NCBI GenBank assembly: GCA_947499005.1
Contig: CANMML010000005.1
Coordinates: 104,248-168,247 of the forward strand
Origin: an uncultured Aquimarina sp.
Lineage (GTDB): Bacteria; Bacteroidota; Bacteroidia; Flavobacteriales; Flavobacteriaceae
DNA length: 64,000 bases
Reading direction: 5' to 3'
The notes under the pieces are model-generated. The model was not told the origin of the DNA, ran no database searches, and saw only the letters and a list, made by a program, of their open reading frames with translations. The translations under genes and the position numbers were made by a program. Positions 44,535-53,282 of the stretch are shown here, one piece after another; positions within the stretch are counted from its first letter, which is position 1, and the number at the start of each line of letters is the position of its first letter.

Positions 44535-45302
44535 ATGAAAATCATATCATACAACGTCAACGGAATTCGCGCTGCATTAAAGAAAGGATTCATCGAATGG
44601 TTAACTCAAGCTGACCCTGATGTTATTTGCTTACAAGAAATAAAAGCGCAAGAAGACCAATTAGACCTTTCTCTTTTTCATGAAGCAGGTTATAAGTATT
44701 GCTATTGGTATAGCGCTCAAAAAAAAGGATATAGTGGTGTAGCTATTCTTTCAAAAACAGAACCCAATCATATTGAGTATGGAACAGGCATCGAACATAT
44801 GGATTTTGAAGGAAGAAATATCCGCGCCGATTTTGATGGAATTTCTGTAATGAGTATGTATTTACCAAGTGGAACGAATGCAGCTCGATTGGAACATAAG
44901 TTTATGTACATGGACGATATTTTGGGATATCTGACTGAATTACGTAACGAAACCCCCAATTTAGTAGTGTGTGGAGACTATAATATTTGTCACGAAGCGA
45001 TAGATATTCACGATCCTGTTCGTTTAAAAAATGTTTCTGGTTTTTTACCCGAAGAACGTGCTTGGCTTAGCAAATTTATAGATAGTGGTTTTATAGATTC
45101 TTTCCGAGTTTTCAATCAAGAACCGCATCATTATAGTTGGTGGAGCTACCGTGCTAATGCTCGTGCCAATAACAAGGGTTGGCGATTAGATTATGGAATG
45201 GTTACCGAGCCTTTAAAAGATCAAATTTCTAGAGCTACTATTTTACCCGAAGCCAAACATAGCGATCACTGCCCTATTTTGGTTGAAGTAGACACTAACT
45301 AA
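44535..45302 (+). CDS. xth: Exodeoxyribonuclease III
   Basis: 255 residues. EEP fold with the Xth set: SYNVNGIRAALKKG, CLQEIKAQ (metal Glu), GDYNICHEAIDIH and SDHCPI. It acts as AP endonuclease and 3'-5' exonuclease in base excision repair. Complete and typical in length. Confidence 0.95.
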   Translation: MKIISYNVNGIRAALKKGFIEWLTQADPDVICLQEIKAQEDQLDLSLFHEAGYKYCYWYSAQKKGYSGVAILSKTEPNHIEYGTGIEHMDFEGRNIRADFDGISVMSMYLPSGTNAARLEHKFMYMDDILGYLTELRNETPNLVVCGDYNICHEAIDIHDPVRLKNVSGFLPEERAWLSKFIDSGFIDSFRVFNQEPHHYSWWSYRANARANNKGWRLDYGMVTEPLKDQISRATILPEAKHSDHCPILVEVDTN

Positions 45303-45332
45303 TCATTTAGCATCTTTTAGCACTATTATTTG

Positions 45333-45380
45333 GGCTTCGACTGCGCTCAGTCCGATACTATGTAACTATCGAGATAGTTA
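45333..45380. repeat. Dispersed intergenic element with an 18 bp core
   Basis: GGCTTCGACTGCGCTCAG (45333-45350) is identical to 17357-17374 at the edge of the tandem array. Fifteen bases further is an 18 bp perfect inverted repeat, TAACTATC-GA-GATAGTTA (45363-45380). Between xth and the DinB gene. Confidence 0.7.
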
Positions 45381-45425
45381 AGATTTGTTCAATCTTAGTC
45401 TAACCTAATTCAAATTAAGCATTTT

Positions 45426-45935
45426 ATGACTGTATCGGATTTACCATTTATGCCCGAATTCTTCGATCGCTATATTAATTTGGTGAATCGAGATGCAGAA
45501 TTAATAAACGAATTAAAGAAAAGTATCGATGTTTTCGATGATGTTATTTCTCAGTTAAAAGAAAAAGCCAATTTTCGATATCAAGAAGAAAAATGGTCTG
45601 TTAAAGAATTGCTTCAGCATTGTATAGACACAGAACGCGTTTTAGCATATAGAGCATTAGTTTTCTCCCGAGAAGGCAATGTCGATTTGGCTGGAATGGA
45701 TGAAAATGTATACGCTAAAAATGCTATTGTAGATTATAGATCTATTGATGATTTAATCCATGAATTTAAAGCCGTACGACAATCATCTATATATTTATTT
45801 GAAAGCTTTACTAAAGAACAACTACTGCAAGTAGGTACATGCTTTGCTAAAGAAATGACTCCTCTTGCTCTTGGCTTCGTAATCATTGGTCATCCAATGC
45901 ACCATCTAAAGACTCTTAAAGAAAGATATTTTTAA
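45426..45935 (+). CDS. DinB family protein
   Basis: 169 residues, four-helix DinB_2 fold. Metal-binding histidines are visible in LLQHCIDTER (about 66-75) and in GHPMHHLKTL near the C-terminus. Members include bacillithiol S-transferases; bacillithiol is also implied by the bacilliredoxin at 33682, so such a role is possible (inference). Confidence 0.85.
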   Translation: MTVSDLPFMPEFFDRYINLVNRDAELINELKKSIDVFDDVISQLKEKANFRYQEEKWSVKELLQHCIDTERVLAYRALVFSREGNVDLAGMDENVYAKNAIVDYRSIDDLIHEFKAVRQSSIYLFESFTKEQLLQVGTCFAKEMTPLALGFVIIGHPMHHLKTLKERYF

Positions 45936-45955
45936 TAATAAGCTACCGAAGCAAA

Positions 45956-46009
45956 GTAACAAGAATCAATACTAACATTTCACTATTGCACCGTATTGAT
46001 TCTTGTTAC
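45956..46009. terminator. Perfect 17 bp stem with a 20-nt loop between convergent genes
   Basis: GTAACAAGAATCAATAC (45956-45972) and its exact reverse complement (45993-46009) flank a 20-nt loop. It lies between the DinB and azoR stops. No T run follows, so it is either an unusual terminator or another structured element. Confidence 0.55.
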
Positions 46010-46018
46010 ACACATAGA

Positions 46019-46639
46019 TTAATTATACCACTCTACACTTAAAGCATCTATCTTTTTGTAATTATCAGCTAATACTTCATCATATTTATCTGCATATTGC
46101 TGTGTCCCGTAAGCGTGTATATTAGACGTTTCTACCCCCATAAAACCAAAACAAGTATTAATTAATGGAGTGGCAAAATCCATAGCATTCAATGGCTCGA
46201 TAGCAAAATCACTTCCACTAGTCATTAAAGAAAGTGCCTTTGTTCCTTTTAACAAACCTTCCATTTGTCCTTCTGCATTGAAACCAAAAGTTTTATCCTT
46301 TTGAATGATCGCATCAAACCAAGCTTTCACTGTACCTGGAACAGAGAAATTATACATAGGTGTCACTAAAACTATAAAATCAGCTTCAATAGCTTTCCTT
46401 GTCAACTCATCATTCTTCTCTAATAATTTTGCGCTTCCGCTATCTGGCGTAACTCCTCCAAAATTTCTAGCCACCAACGGATTTAAGTTTTCCTTTAGCA
46501 ATAAATCAGGTGTAGTTTCTGTTAAATCTACTACTGTAATCTCTGTTTTATCTTTATTGATTTTTGTAAAATAGTCTCCTAATTTTTTAGTATTCGACCC
46601 TTCTCTAGCAGTATAAGTAACAATCAATGTTTTTGACAT
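46019..46639 (-). CDS. azoR: FMN-dependent NADH-azoreductase (flavodoxin fold)
   Basis: 206 residues. Flavodoxin-like fold: LIVTYTAREGSNTKKL phosphate-binding loop, VTPMYNFSVPGTVKAWFDAI FMN loop (in part). This is the AzoR/MdaB family; it reduces quinones and azo compounds. The Cys in FGFMGV region is not conserved. Divergent from hemW. Confidence 0.88.
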   Translation of the reverse strand: MSKTLIVTYTAREGSNTKKLGDYFTKINKDKTEITVVDLTETTPDLLLKENLNPLVARNFGGVTPDSGSAKLLEKNDELTRKAIEADFIVLVTPMYNFSVPGTVKAWFDAIIQKDKTFGFNAEGQMEGLLKGTKALSLMTSGSDFAIEPLNAMDFATPLINTCFGFMGVETSNIHAYGTQQYADKYDEVLADNYKKIDALSVEWYN

Positions 46640-46754
46640 GTGTTTAATTTAAATTTATTAGAGAAACAATTTCTAAAAAAACTCAATTCGGATAAGGCTT
46701 ATCTCTATTTTTACCAAATATTTAACGTAACACTCTTTACATAAAACTTAAGTC

Positions 46755-47882
46755 ATAGCAAGTATTTATATACATATCCCGTTTTGCAAGAAAGCCTGTC
46801 ATTACTGCGACTTTCATTTTTCTACTTCACTCAAAAACAAATCACAAGTTATTGATGCTTTATGTAAAGAATTGATCTTGCGAAAAGACGAGGCCAAAAG
46901 CTTAGCTATTGAAAATATTTATTTTGGCGGCGGCACCCCTTCTCTATGTAATAATGATGAAATTACTCGCATTCTAAATACTGTTTTTGAGCATTACGAA
47001 ATCGTTCAAAATCCAGAAATCACTTTAGAAGCAAATCCCGATGATTTGTTACCAGAGAAAATTATTGCTTTATCCGAATCTCCAATAAATCGATTAAGCA
47101 TAGGCGTACAATCTTTTTTTGAAGAAGACTTAACCCTTATGAACAGAGCACATAATGCCCATGAAGCGTTGGAAAGCATTAAGCTAGCTCGACATTATTT
47201 TGACAACATCTCTGCAGACTTGATTTATGGAATTCCTAACATGTCTTTAGATCGTTGGAATCAGAATATCGATACCATACTTAAACTCAACATCCCTCAC
47301 ATCTCTTGTTATGCGCTTACTGTAGAAGAAAATACTGCTTTAGAGAAGTTAATTGCTACGGGTAAAATAGCTCCTACTAATGATAGCCTCGCTGCAAAGC
47401 ACTACCAACATTTAGTAAAACGATTAGAAAGTGAAGGCTATATCAATTATGAATTTTCAAACTTCGGTAAGCCCGATTATTTTAGCAGAAATAACACCAA
47501 CTATTGGCAAGGAAAACCCTATATCGGTATTGGGCCTTCGGCACACTCGTTTGATGGAACCTGTAGAAGTTGGAACATCACCAATAACATCAAATATTTC
47601 AAAGCTATAGAAAATGACATATTACCTTCAGAAAAAGAAATACTAACAATCACAGATCGATATAATGAATATATCATGACGGGACTTCGTACACAATGGG
47701 GAATTTCTAAAAGTAAAATCGAAAGTGATTTTGGACTCACCTATCGAAAACATTTAGAAAAAGAAAGCCGCGAGCTTATAAACCAAGAATTAATTATTGA
47801 AGAAAAAGACCACTACCATCTTACCCCAAAAGGGAAATTTTTAGGAGATGGCATTTCAAGTAAGCTGTTTTTTGTAGATTGA
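46755..47882 (+). CDS. hemW: HemW-type radical SAM protein with apparent ATA start
   Basis: 375 residues if translation begins at ATA 46755, the expected HemW length. The sequence from there reads (M)ASIYIHIPFCKKACHYCDF, with the radical SAM cysteines at 11, 15 and 18. An in-frame TAA lies at 46749, so no ATG, GTG or TTG precedes the cysteines. The next usable codon, TTG 46872, would delete them. Downstream motifs GGGTPSL, GVQSF, DLIYGIPNMS, YEFSNFG and the C-terminal HemW domain are intact. HemW inserts heme into respiratory proteins; it is often misnamed coproporphyrinogen oxidase. The ATA could be a true rare start, a mutation or a sequencing error. Confidence 0.85.
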   Translation: MASIYIHIPFCKKACHYCDFHFSTSLKNKSQVIDALCKELILRKDEAKSLAIENIYFGGGTPSLCNNDEITRILNTVFEHYEIVQNPEITLEANPDDLLPEKIIALSESPINRLSIGVQSFFEEDLTLMNRAHNAHEALESIKLARHYFDNISADLIYGIPNMSLDRWNQNIDTILKLNIPHISCYALTVEENTALEKLIATGKIAPTNDSLAAKHYQHLVKRLESEGYINYEFSNFGKPDYFSRNNTNYWQGKPYIGIGPSAHSFDGTCRSWNITNNIKYFKAIENDILPSEKEILTITDRYNEYIMTGLRTQWGISKSKIESDFGLTYRKHLEKESRELINQELIIEEKDHYHLTPKGKFLGDGISSKLFFVD

Positions 47883-47963
47883 GACTTAAACTCTAGTATA
47901 CTCTAAACTTATCAAAGTGCAGGGCATAAGAGAGAGTAAAATGTGAATTTTTAGACATTATAA

Positions 47964-48719
47964 ATGAAAGCGGTTATAGAAATTGATCAACAGCAATTCG
48001 ACGTAGATTTATCCAAACCCATGGATCTTTCTATTCCTATTAGAAATAATGAAGGCGTTAATGCCTGGTATGTTGACCCCTCTAAAATTCAACCTCAACA
48101 ATTAGGCGATTGGGTCGGAAGCACAGAAAAAGGAGCTTCTGTAAATTTCAATCAGGTGCTATTTAATCCGCATTCCCATGGTACACATACCGAAAGTGTG
48201 GGTCATATTTCCTCAAACGCTCCTACGATCAACGAAGTACTCAACTCCTATTTTTTTAGAGCTACATTAGTGACCATTTCTCCTATACTACAAGAAGGCG
48301 ATTTTAAAATCACTAAAGATGTTTTACAAAAAGCTTTAGTTGACATAAAAATTCATGAAGCACTAATCATTCGATTGACTCCTAATACCGAAGAAAAAAA
48401 GAGTATTAATTATAGCAACACCAACTGGCCTTATTTCACAAAAGAGGCAATGCAACTTATTGTAGATCACAATGTATTACACTTGTTAGTAGACACTCCT
48501 TCTGTAGATAAAGAAAATGATGAAGGCAAGTTAGAAGCGCATCATACTTTTTGGCAAACGGATAAAAAAACAAGAATTGAAGCCACTATTACCGAATTGG
48601 CTTTTGTACCAAATAAAATAAAAGATGGGGACTATTTATTAAATCTTCAAGTTGCCGCTTTTGAAAATAATGCAGCCCCTAGTAGGCCTTTACTTTTTGA
48701 ATATTCTATTAAATTTTAG
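47964..48719 (+). CDS. Cyclase family protein (kynurenine formamidase-like)
   Basis: 251 residues. Metal-binding signature HSHGTHTESVGHI (about 71-83) of the cyclase/KynB superfamily; a second conserved His (about 192, AHHTFW). Members hydrolyse N-formylkynurenine or related amides. No tryptophan-catabolism genes nearby, so the substrate is unknown. 81 bp after hemW. Confidence 0.8.
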   Translation: MKAVIEIDQQQFDVDLSKPMDLSIPIRNNEGVNAWYVDPSKIQPQQLGDWVGSTEKGASVNFNQVLFNPHSHGTHTESVGHISSNAPTINEVLNSYFFRATLVTISPILQEGDFKITKDVLQKALVDIKIHEALIIRLTPNTEEKKSINYSNTNWPYFTKEAMQLIVDHNVLHLLVDTPSVDKENDEGKLEAHHTFWQTDKKTRIEATITELAFVPNKIKDGDYLLNLQVAAFENNAAPSRPLLFEYSIKF

Positions 48720-48902
48720 TCACCCCTATATTCAATAATCTAGCACTATAAGTATTTTCGTTATTATTAAGCACATAACGAAACCCTACAAGATCATTTG
48801 CATTTAATAGTAATAACAAGAATAAACAGCAAATACACTTGATTTTCACTTTAGGTGAATTTAGATAATAAAGGTAAAATTTCTTTTTAGTAATTTTAAC
48901 AT

Positions 48903-49529
48903 ATGGAATTATTGCTTGCTGGACTTATTGGAGGTGCCATTATTACTTATATTGTTTTTTCAAGATTTAATTTTGTTTCTAAAAAAAAGCGAATCGAATC
49001 CCAAGCGATCGTTTTAAAAGACAAAATCAAACAAGTCTGTAAATTAATTTCCGTTGAAGGGGATTTTGCTGAAATCTATCATTATGAAAGTGTCCGCGAC
49101 AAATTTTTTGATGTTTTATTGGGAAAGAAAAAAGCGCTAATTCTTATTAATGCTAAAGCACATGTAGGTTTCAATTTATCGAAAGTAAAAATTGAATCGG
49201 ACGTTAAAAACAAAACCGTACGACTAAACCATTTTCCTCAACCAGAATTATTAACTATTGAAACCGATTTTAAATATTACGATAAGAAAGAAGGCTGGCT
49301 AAACCCTTTTACATCAACCGATTTAAATGAAATTAATATTGAAGCAAAACAATACATCGTTGACAAAATACCACAAAGTGGTTTGATCACTGAAGCAAGA
49401 AAGGAAGCTCTTAATACGATTTTATTAATTGAAAGTATTGCTGGTTCTATTGGCTGGAAATTAGACTACACTGCTTTGGAACTAGATGATGTCGCTCCCA
49501 AAAAAATTGGCACAGGACTGGATGCTTAA
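48903..49529 (+). CDS. DUF4230 domain protein
   Basis: 208 residues. One N-terminal membrane helix (3-20, LLAGLIGGAIITYIVF), then the DUF4230 region (about 40-180) with LILINAKAHVGFNLSKVKI and EIDFKYYDKKEGWLNPFT-like text. Function unknown; the domain is widespread and anchored in the membrane, facing the periplasm. Stand-alone gene. Confidence 0.8.
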   Translation: MELLLAGLIGGAIITYIVFSRFNFVSKKKRIESQAIVLKDKIKQVCKLISVEGDFAEIYHYESVRDKFFDVLLGKKKALILINAKAHVGFNLSKVKIESDVKNKTVRLNHFPQPELLTIETDFKYYDKKEGWLNPFTSTDLNEINIEAKQYIVDKIPQSGLITEARKEALNTILLIESIAGSIGWKLDYTALELDDVAPKKIGTGLDA

Positions 49530-49703
49530 AGTTAAATATTCTGCTAACCGCAGACCCTCACCACTTTCATTTAAAGTAAATGGGATAATAGGACAAGCTG
49601 AAAGTAAAACTCAAAAGTTATACTAAAAACAAAAGAGTTACACCTAAACCAAATATCAAAACATAAAACGGAGATTACTAAGATTAAATTTTAAATTAAA
49701 AAA

Positions 49704-50063
49704 ATGGATGTTGAAACCTACCGCAATTATTGTCTAAGCAAACCCGGAGTTACAGAATCATTCCCTTTCGATGAAGAAGTCTTAGTATTCAAAGTACTTG
49801 ACAAAGTTTTTGCTTTAGGTAGTATCGATGCTATCCCTTTAAAAGTAAATCTTAAGTGCGATCCTGATAAAGCTATCGAATACCGTGAAAAACATGAAGA
49901 TATTCAACCTGGATATCACATGAATAAAAAGCATTGGAATACGCTAAACTTTCATGGAAATATCGACGATGACCTTTTAAAACATTTAATAGATCATTCT
50001 TACGAGCTTGTAGTCTCAAAAATGACAAAAAAGAATAGAGAACTTCTAAAAACCTTAGAATAA
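49704..50063 (+). CDS. MmcQ/YjbR family DNA-binding-like protein
   Basis: 119 residues. Typical YjbR: YCLSKPGVTESFPFDEEVLVFKV, LKCDPDKAIEYRE, PGYHMNKKHWNTL. The CyaY-like fold is thought to bind DNA, but the function is unknown. Complete. Confidence 0.9.
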   Translation: MDVETYRNYCLSKPGVTESFPFDEEVLVFKVLDKVFALGSIDAIPLKVNLKCDPDKAIEYREKHEDIQPGYHMNKKHWNTLNFHGNIDDDLLKHLIDHSYELVVSKMTKKNRELLKTLE

Positions 50064-50090
50064 TTTTATAGCATAATTAAAAAATATACT

Positions 50091-50098
50091 TATATTTG
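50091..50098 (+). promoter_or_regulatory. Likely -7 box of the tRNA-Leu transcript
   Basis: TATATTTG (50091-50098) matches TAnnTTTG. No TTG lies at the usual distance. The tRNA begins about 100 bp downstream, with the tRNA-like relic between. Confidence 0.5.
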
Positions 50099-50117
50099 CA
50101 AACTCAAAATTAATACA

Positions 50118-50179
50118 GGCGTGGTGGTTCCGATAGCTATCGGAATGGCAGACACGTTACCATTAGGATAAAACCTAAT
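50118..50179 (+). pseudogene. tRNA-Leu-like relic interrupted by an 18 bp palindrome
   Basis: GGCGTGGTGG (50118-50127) and, after an 18 bp palindrome (TTCCGATAGC and mirror, 50128-50145), GGCAGACACGTTAC followed by ATTAGGAT mirror the start of the functional tRNA-Leu (GGCGTGGTGG, GGTAGACACGCTAG, CTTAGGAT). After that the match is lost, and no T-arm or acceptor 3' half is found. It looks like a partial duplicate of the neighbouring tRNA gene whose D-arm took up a palindrome. Confidence 0.65.
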
Positions 50180-50198
50180 AAAGTTATAAGATTGAAAT

Positions 50199-50280
50199 GC
50201 GGGCGTGGTGGAATTGGTAGACACGCTAGACTTAGGATCTAGTGCCGTGAGGTGTGAGAGTTCGAGTCTCTCCGCCCGTA
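50199..50280 (+). tRNA. tRNA-Leu (anticodon UAG)
   Basis: 82 nt cloverleaf. Acceptor GCGGGCG (50199-50205) pairs with CGCCCGT near 50273-50279, closing on a G-U; anticodon stem CTAGA/TCTAG with loop CTTAGGA (anticodon TAG); a long variable arm typical of tRNA-Leu; T-loop TTCGAGT. CCA is not encoded. Followed by a terminator. Confidence 0.95.
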
Positions 50281-50285
50281 CAAAG

Positions 50286-50313
50286 AAAGCTTCTCAAACG
50301 AGAGGCTTTTTTT
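50286..50313 (+). terminator. Terminator of the tRNA-Leu transcript
   Basis: AAAGCTTCTC (50286-50295) pairs with GAGAGGCTTT (50300-50309, one G-U), then a T run. It starts 5 bp after the tRNA. Confidence 0.85.
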
Positions 50314-51805
50314 ATGACTTTACACCAACTACATCTAAAGTCATTTTATATATATTCTTTCTTAATGTTTTTGCTTTCAGCCAAGCATAAAAACTAAGAT
50401 CAAAAATATCAATATTAGGATCAGTGCCATACCCAAATACACTTTCAGTTTTAGCACTAAAGTCGTCTACTTCAATATCACCTCCTGTTTTATGATATAG
50501 AGCAATTAATTTTAAGAAACCTAAAGCCTTGTGTTCTCCTTGCTGTTTTAGGTAGCCATTATATTTTTTTCTAAAACTATTAATCCTCGCGTCTACAATA
50601 TCAATATGATCTAACTCTATATGAATTAGCAATTCGATTAAATTTTTCTTGATCACCCAAACAAGACTTGTTTTATTAACATACCATTGATCACTATTCC
50701 TAAACGTATTGATCAAACGAAGCCCTTCTCTAAATCGTTCTTGTTGTAAATAATAAACAACCAAACTCAATTTTAAATCAAAAATATATGAGGACTGATT
50801 CTTTAGATACCTCTTATAGGGAAAGTTCTCTAACATAGAAATCGCCTCATCAAAATTACCTGTGTAATTTAAATTGAACGCTTTTAGCAAAACATATTGA
50901 GGTTCGAATAAGTACTTATATCTCTCTCTGTCCTTTTGCATTTGAAACTCCATAAGGGAAAGATATCGCATTGAATCGTCAAATGCTTTATTCCTAAAAT
51001 AGGCATTGGCAACGAAATACAAAATCTGAATATCATAAAACAACTTCTTACCTGTTATTTGCTCTTTATCCTTAATTATTGAATAAGTTCTTTCTATAAA
51101 AGGAAGCAATAATTTATAGTTACGAGTCCTGTACCCTATGAAATTGGCCATAGTGACTACTTTTACTAAAGATCTATATGAAAAATCTTCAGATACATTT
51201 ACATCAAACTTCACCAACAACTCTTCTACTAGTTTAGCATAATTTCGATCTGGCTTTAGAAATTCTTGCTGAATACTTGCACAGAAAAGATTTACACCTT
51301 CCTCTTGTAATAACTTTACTTTATTTTGTTTCGCTACTTTAAGAAGATTTTCAAAATCAATTGATGCATCTAAGTATGCATATTGTATGCGGGTGTAATA
51401 AATCTCATTAAGGATACTGAATTGCTCTAACGCCAGTGCTTTTGATTCTGCCTTACGAAGCATTTTTAAAGCCAACTGAAATTGCTCTTGCTCAAAAAAA
51501 ACATTACTTATTACCAAAAACTTCAGTGTTTGAAGGTCTTCTGACCGCTCGTTTTCGAAACTCTTTGAAGCTATGAAATCAATTAAATTATCGAATAATC
51601 GCTTAGACAATGCATGCAACGCATTCTTGTTTCTTTTTCCATAAATCACCACATCTATATCTCGTAACACCTCTTGGGAGCAAAGCAGCTTGAATAATAC
51701 TACGTTTTTAGTATCATTTCGCTTATTCCTTCCTTTTAAATAAGTAACGAATTCTGCTCTTTCTTCTTTAGAAAGTGTTTTTAAAATAGACTCTAAATAC
51801 TTCAA
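50312..51805 (-). CDS. Conserved hypothetical helical repeat protein
   Basis: 497 residues, all-helical, with repeated Leu/Tyr/Ala spacing suggestive of TPR-like hairpins (FYDIQILYFVANAYFRNKAFDDSM; KLSLVVYYLQQERFREGLRL in part). No signal peptide or membrane helix. I know it only as a flavobacterial protein without assigned function. N-terminus KYLESILKTLSKEERAEF is distinctive. Convergent with the tRNA; its stop lies in the tRNA terminator. Confidence 0.65.
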   Translation of the reverse strand: MKYLESILKTLSKEERAEFVTYLKGRNKRNDTKNVVLFKLLCSQEVLRDIDVVIYGKRNKNALHALSKRLFDNLIDFIASKSFENERSEDLQTLKFLVISNVFFEQEQFQLALKMLRKAESKALALEQFSILNEIYYTRIQYAYLDASIDFENLLKVAKQNKVKLLQEEGVNLFCASIQQEFLKPDRNYAKLVEELLVKFDVNVSEDFSYRSLVKVVTMANFIGYRTRNYKLLLPFIERTYSIIKDKEQITGKKLFYDIQILYFVANAYFRNKAFDDSMRYLSLMEFQMQKDRERYKYLFEPQYVLLKAFNLNYTGNFDEAISMLENFPYKRYLKNQSSYIFDLKLSLVVYYLQQERFREGLRLINTFRNSDQWYVNKTSLVWVIKKNLIELLIHIELDHIDIVDARINSFRKKYNGYLKQQGEHKALGFLKLIALYHKTGGDIEVDDFSAKTESVFGYGTDPNIDIFDLSFYAWLKAKTLRKNIYKMTLDVVGVKS

Positions 51806-51960
51806 TATATCGTAAGTTAAAATACCAATACTATCAATAAATAATGATATTTACACAAAATAACTATAAATATATCATAAGTATTTTACAAAAATCGAAT
51901 TCCATAAACTTTAATTCAATCACATCTTTGCAGTGAATTAATCATCAAAATTCAAAAATC

Positions 51961-52443
51961 ATGGAATACAAAATTGTAAATGAAAACTCTGACGAAAAAA
52001 GTAATCAGACTTCAGAAAAAAACATTTTAGATGTTTATGATCAAAAGCCAACCTCTGCATTTATATCTGCTTCTTGGGGAGCTTTATTTATCGGTATGAT
52101 TTCTTACTGTATTGGACTATGGAATGCAGAAATGGTATTGAATGAAAAAGGATACTACTTTACTATTTTACTCTTTGGTTTATTCTCTGCTGTATCTGTA
52201 CAGAAAAGTGTCCGAGATAAGCTAGAAGGCATCCCTGTAACAGACATCTATCATAGTATTAGCTGGTTTACCACCATAATTTCTATCCTTCTTTTAGTGG
52301 TCGGATTGTGGAATGCTGATTTAGCATTAAGTGAAAAAGGCTTTTATGGTATGTCGTTTACATTAAGCCTCTTTGCTGCCATAGCTGTTCAAAAAAACAC
52401 TAGAGATAAAAAATTTATAGAAGACAGAGACGGATCTCATTAA
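51961..52443 (+). CDS. YiaA/YiaB family inner membrane protein, two tandem domains
   Basis: 160 residues with four membrane helices in two similar halves: [23 protein letters not shown] and [22 protein letters not shown] share the GLWNA-(x)-L-EKG motif and each ends in VQK-(x)-RDK. This is the YiaAB two-helix domain doubled. Function unknown. A CATCTTTG (-7-like) lies about 35 bp upstream. Confidence 0.85.
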   Translation: MEYKIVNENSDEKSNQTSEKNILDVYDQKPTSAFISASWGALFIGMISYCIGLWNAEMVLNEKGYYFTILLFGLFSAVSVQKSVRDKLEGIPVTDIYHSISWFTTIISILLLVVGLWNADLALSEKGFYGMSFTLSLFAAIAVQKNTRDKKFIEDRDGSH

Positions 52444-52508
52444 ACAGTTGAGAATTAATTACGGTTACAAAAATATGGGAGTCCATACTCCATATTTTGA
52501 TGATGATG

Positions 52509-52544
52509 GGCGGTTTCATTTTGGAATCGCCTTTTCTCTTTTTT
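52509..52544 (+). terminator. Terminator-like hairpin after the yiaAB-type gene
   Basis: GGCGGTTTC (52509-52517) pairs with GGAATCGCC (52523-52531) with G-U pairs, then a T-rich tract to 52544. A second, bulged hairpin (AAATATGG/CCATATTT) lies at 52470-52498. Confidence 0.65.
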
Positions 52545-52679
52545 AGGTAGCTGACATTTTCTTAACCTCCAGAAAAAACATATATAAATTATCGAGAATG
52601 CGTTTTATCATTTTTTTGACAAAAACAGAATAAAGTATTTATTACATTTCGTCTTATTAATAAATTCAAAATTTTAGCC

Positions 52680-53231
52680 ATGGCACTGACATACTCAAGG
52701 ATGATGGAATTAGGAGAACTTGCTCCGGATTTTACATTGTTAGATACCGTTTCGGGAGAACAACTTTCGCTTTCCGATCTAAAATCGGATGTAGCAACTG
52801 TTATATTATTTATCTGTAATCATTGCCCGTATGTTCATCATATTAATGCAAGATTAGTAGAAATGGCTAATCAGTATCAGAGTAAAGGAGTTCAATTTGT
52901 TGCTATCAGTAGTAATGATGTTGAACGCTATCCACAAGATGCGCCACATTTAATGACCGAAGTAGCAACGAAAGAAGGCTACTCTTTTCCTTATTTATAT
53001 GATGAAACCCAGGAAGTGGCTAAGGCTTATAAAGCAGAGTGCACTCCTGACCTTTACGTTTTTGGTAAAGATTTAAAATGTGTCTATCGTGGGCGTTTTG
53101 ATGAAACACGACCTCATATGGGACAAGCTTCTGGTAAAGATTTAGCACAAGCATTAGATGCCTTAATTTCTGGAACAGCTGTAACTGAAGATCAAAAACC
53201 AAGTATGGGCTGTGGTATTAAATGGAAGTAA
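52680..53231 (+). CDS. Thioredoxin-fold peroxiredoxin-like protein
   Basis: 183 residues. AhpC/TSA-like fold with the active site ICNHCPYVHH (Cys46, Cys49), as in the PRX-like1 group, and GRFDETRPHMG near the C-terminus. The N-terminus LGELAPDFTLLDT is typical. Probably a cytoplasmic thiol oxidoreductase; exact substrate unknown. Confidence 0.88.
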   Translation: MALTYSRMMELGELAPDFTLLDTVSGEQLSLSDLKSDVATVILFICNHCPYVHHINARLVEMANQYQSKGVQFVAISSNDVERYPQDAPHLMTEVATKEGYSFPYLYDETQEVAKAYKAECTPDLYVFGKDLKCVYRGRFDETRPHMGQASGKDLAQALDALISGTAVTEDQKPSMGCGIKWK

Positions 53232-53282
53232 AGTAATCTTTAACTTTAGCCTACTCTCATAACCCCCTACTTTTTACGGCTG

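Noticed and set aside
46872..47882. Reading hemW as an N-terminally truncated gene starting at TTG 46872
   Set aside because: The upstream 39 codons are in frame and encode the conserved radical SAM motif, so the gene body is complete apart from its start codon.
50205..50390. Plus-strand frame of 61 codons starting inside the tRNA
   Set aside because: It overlaps tRNA-Leu and its terminator, so it cannot be a real gene.
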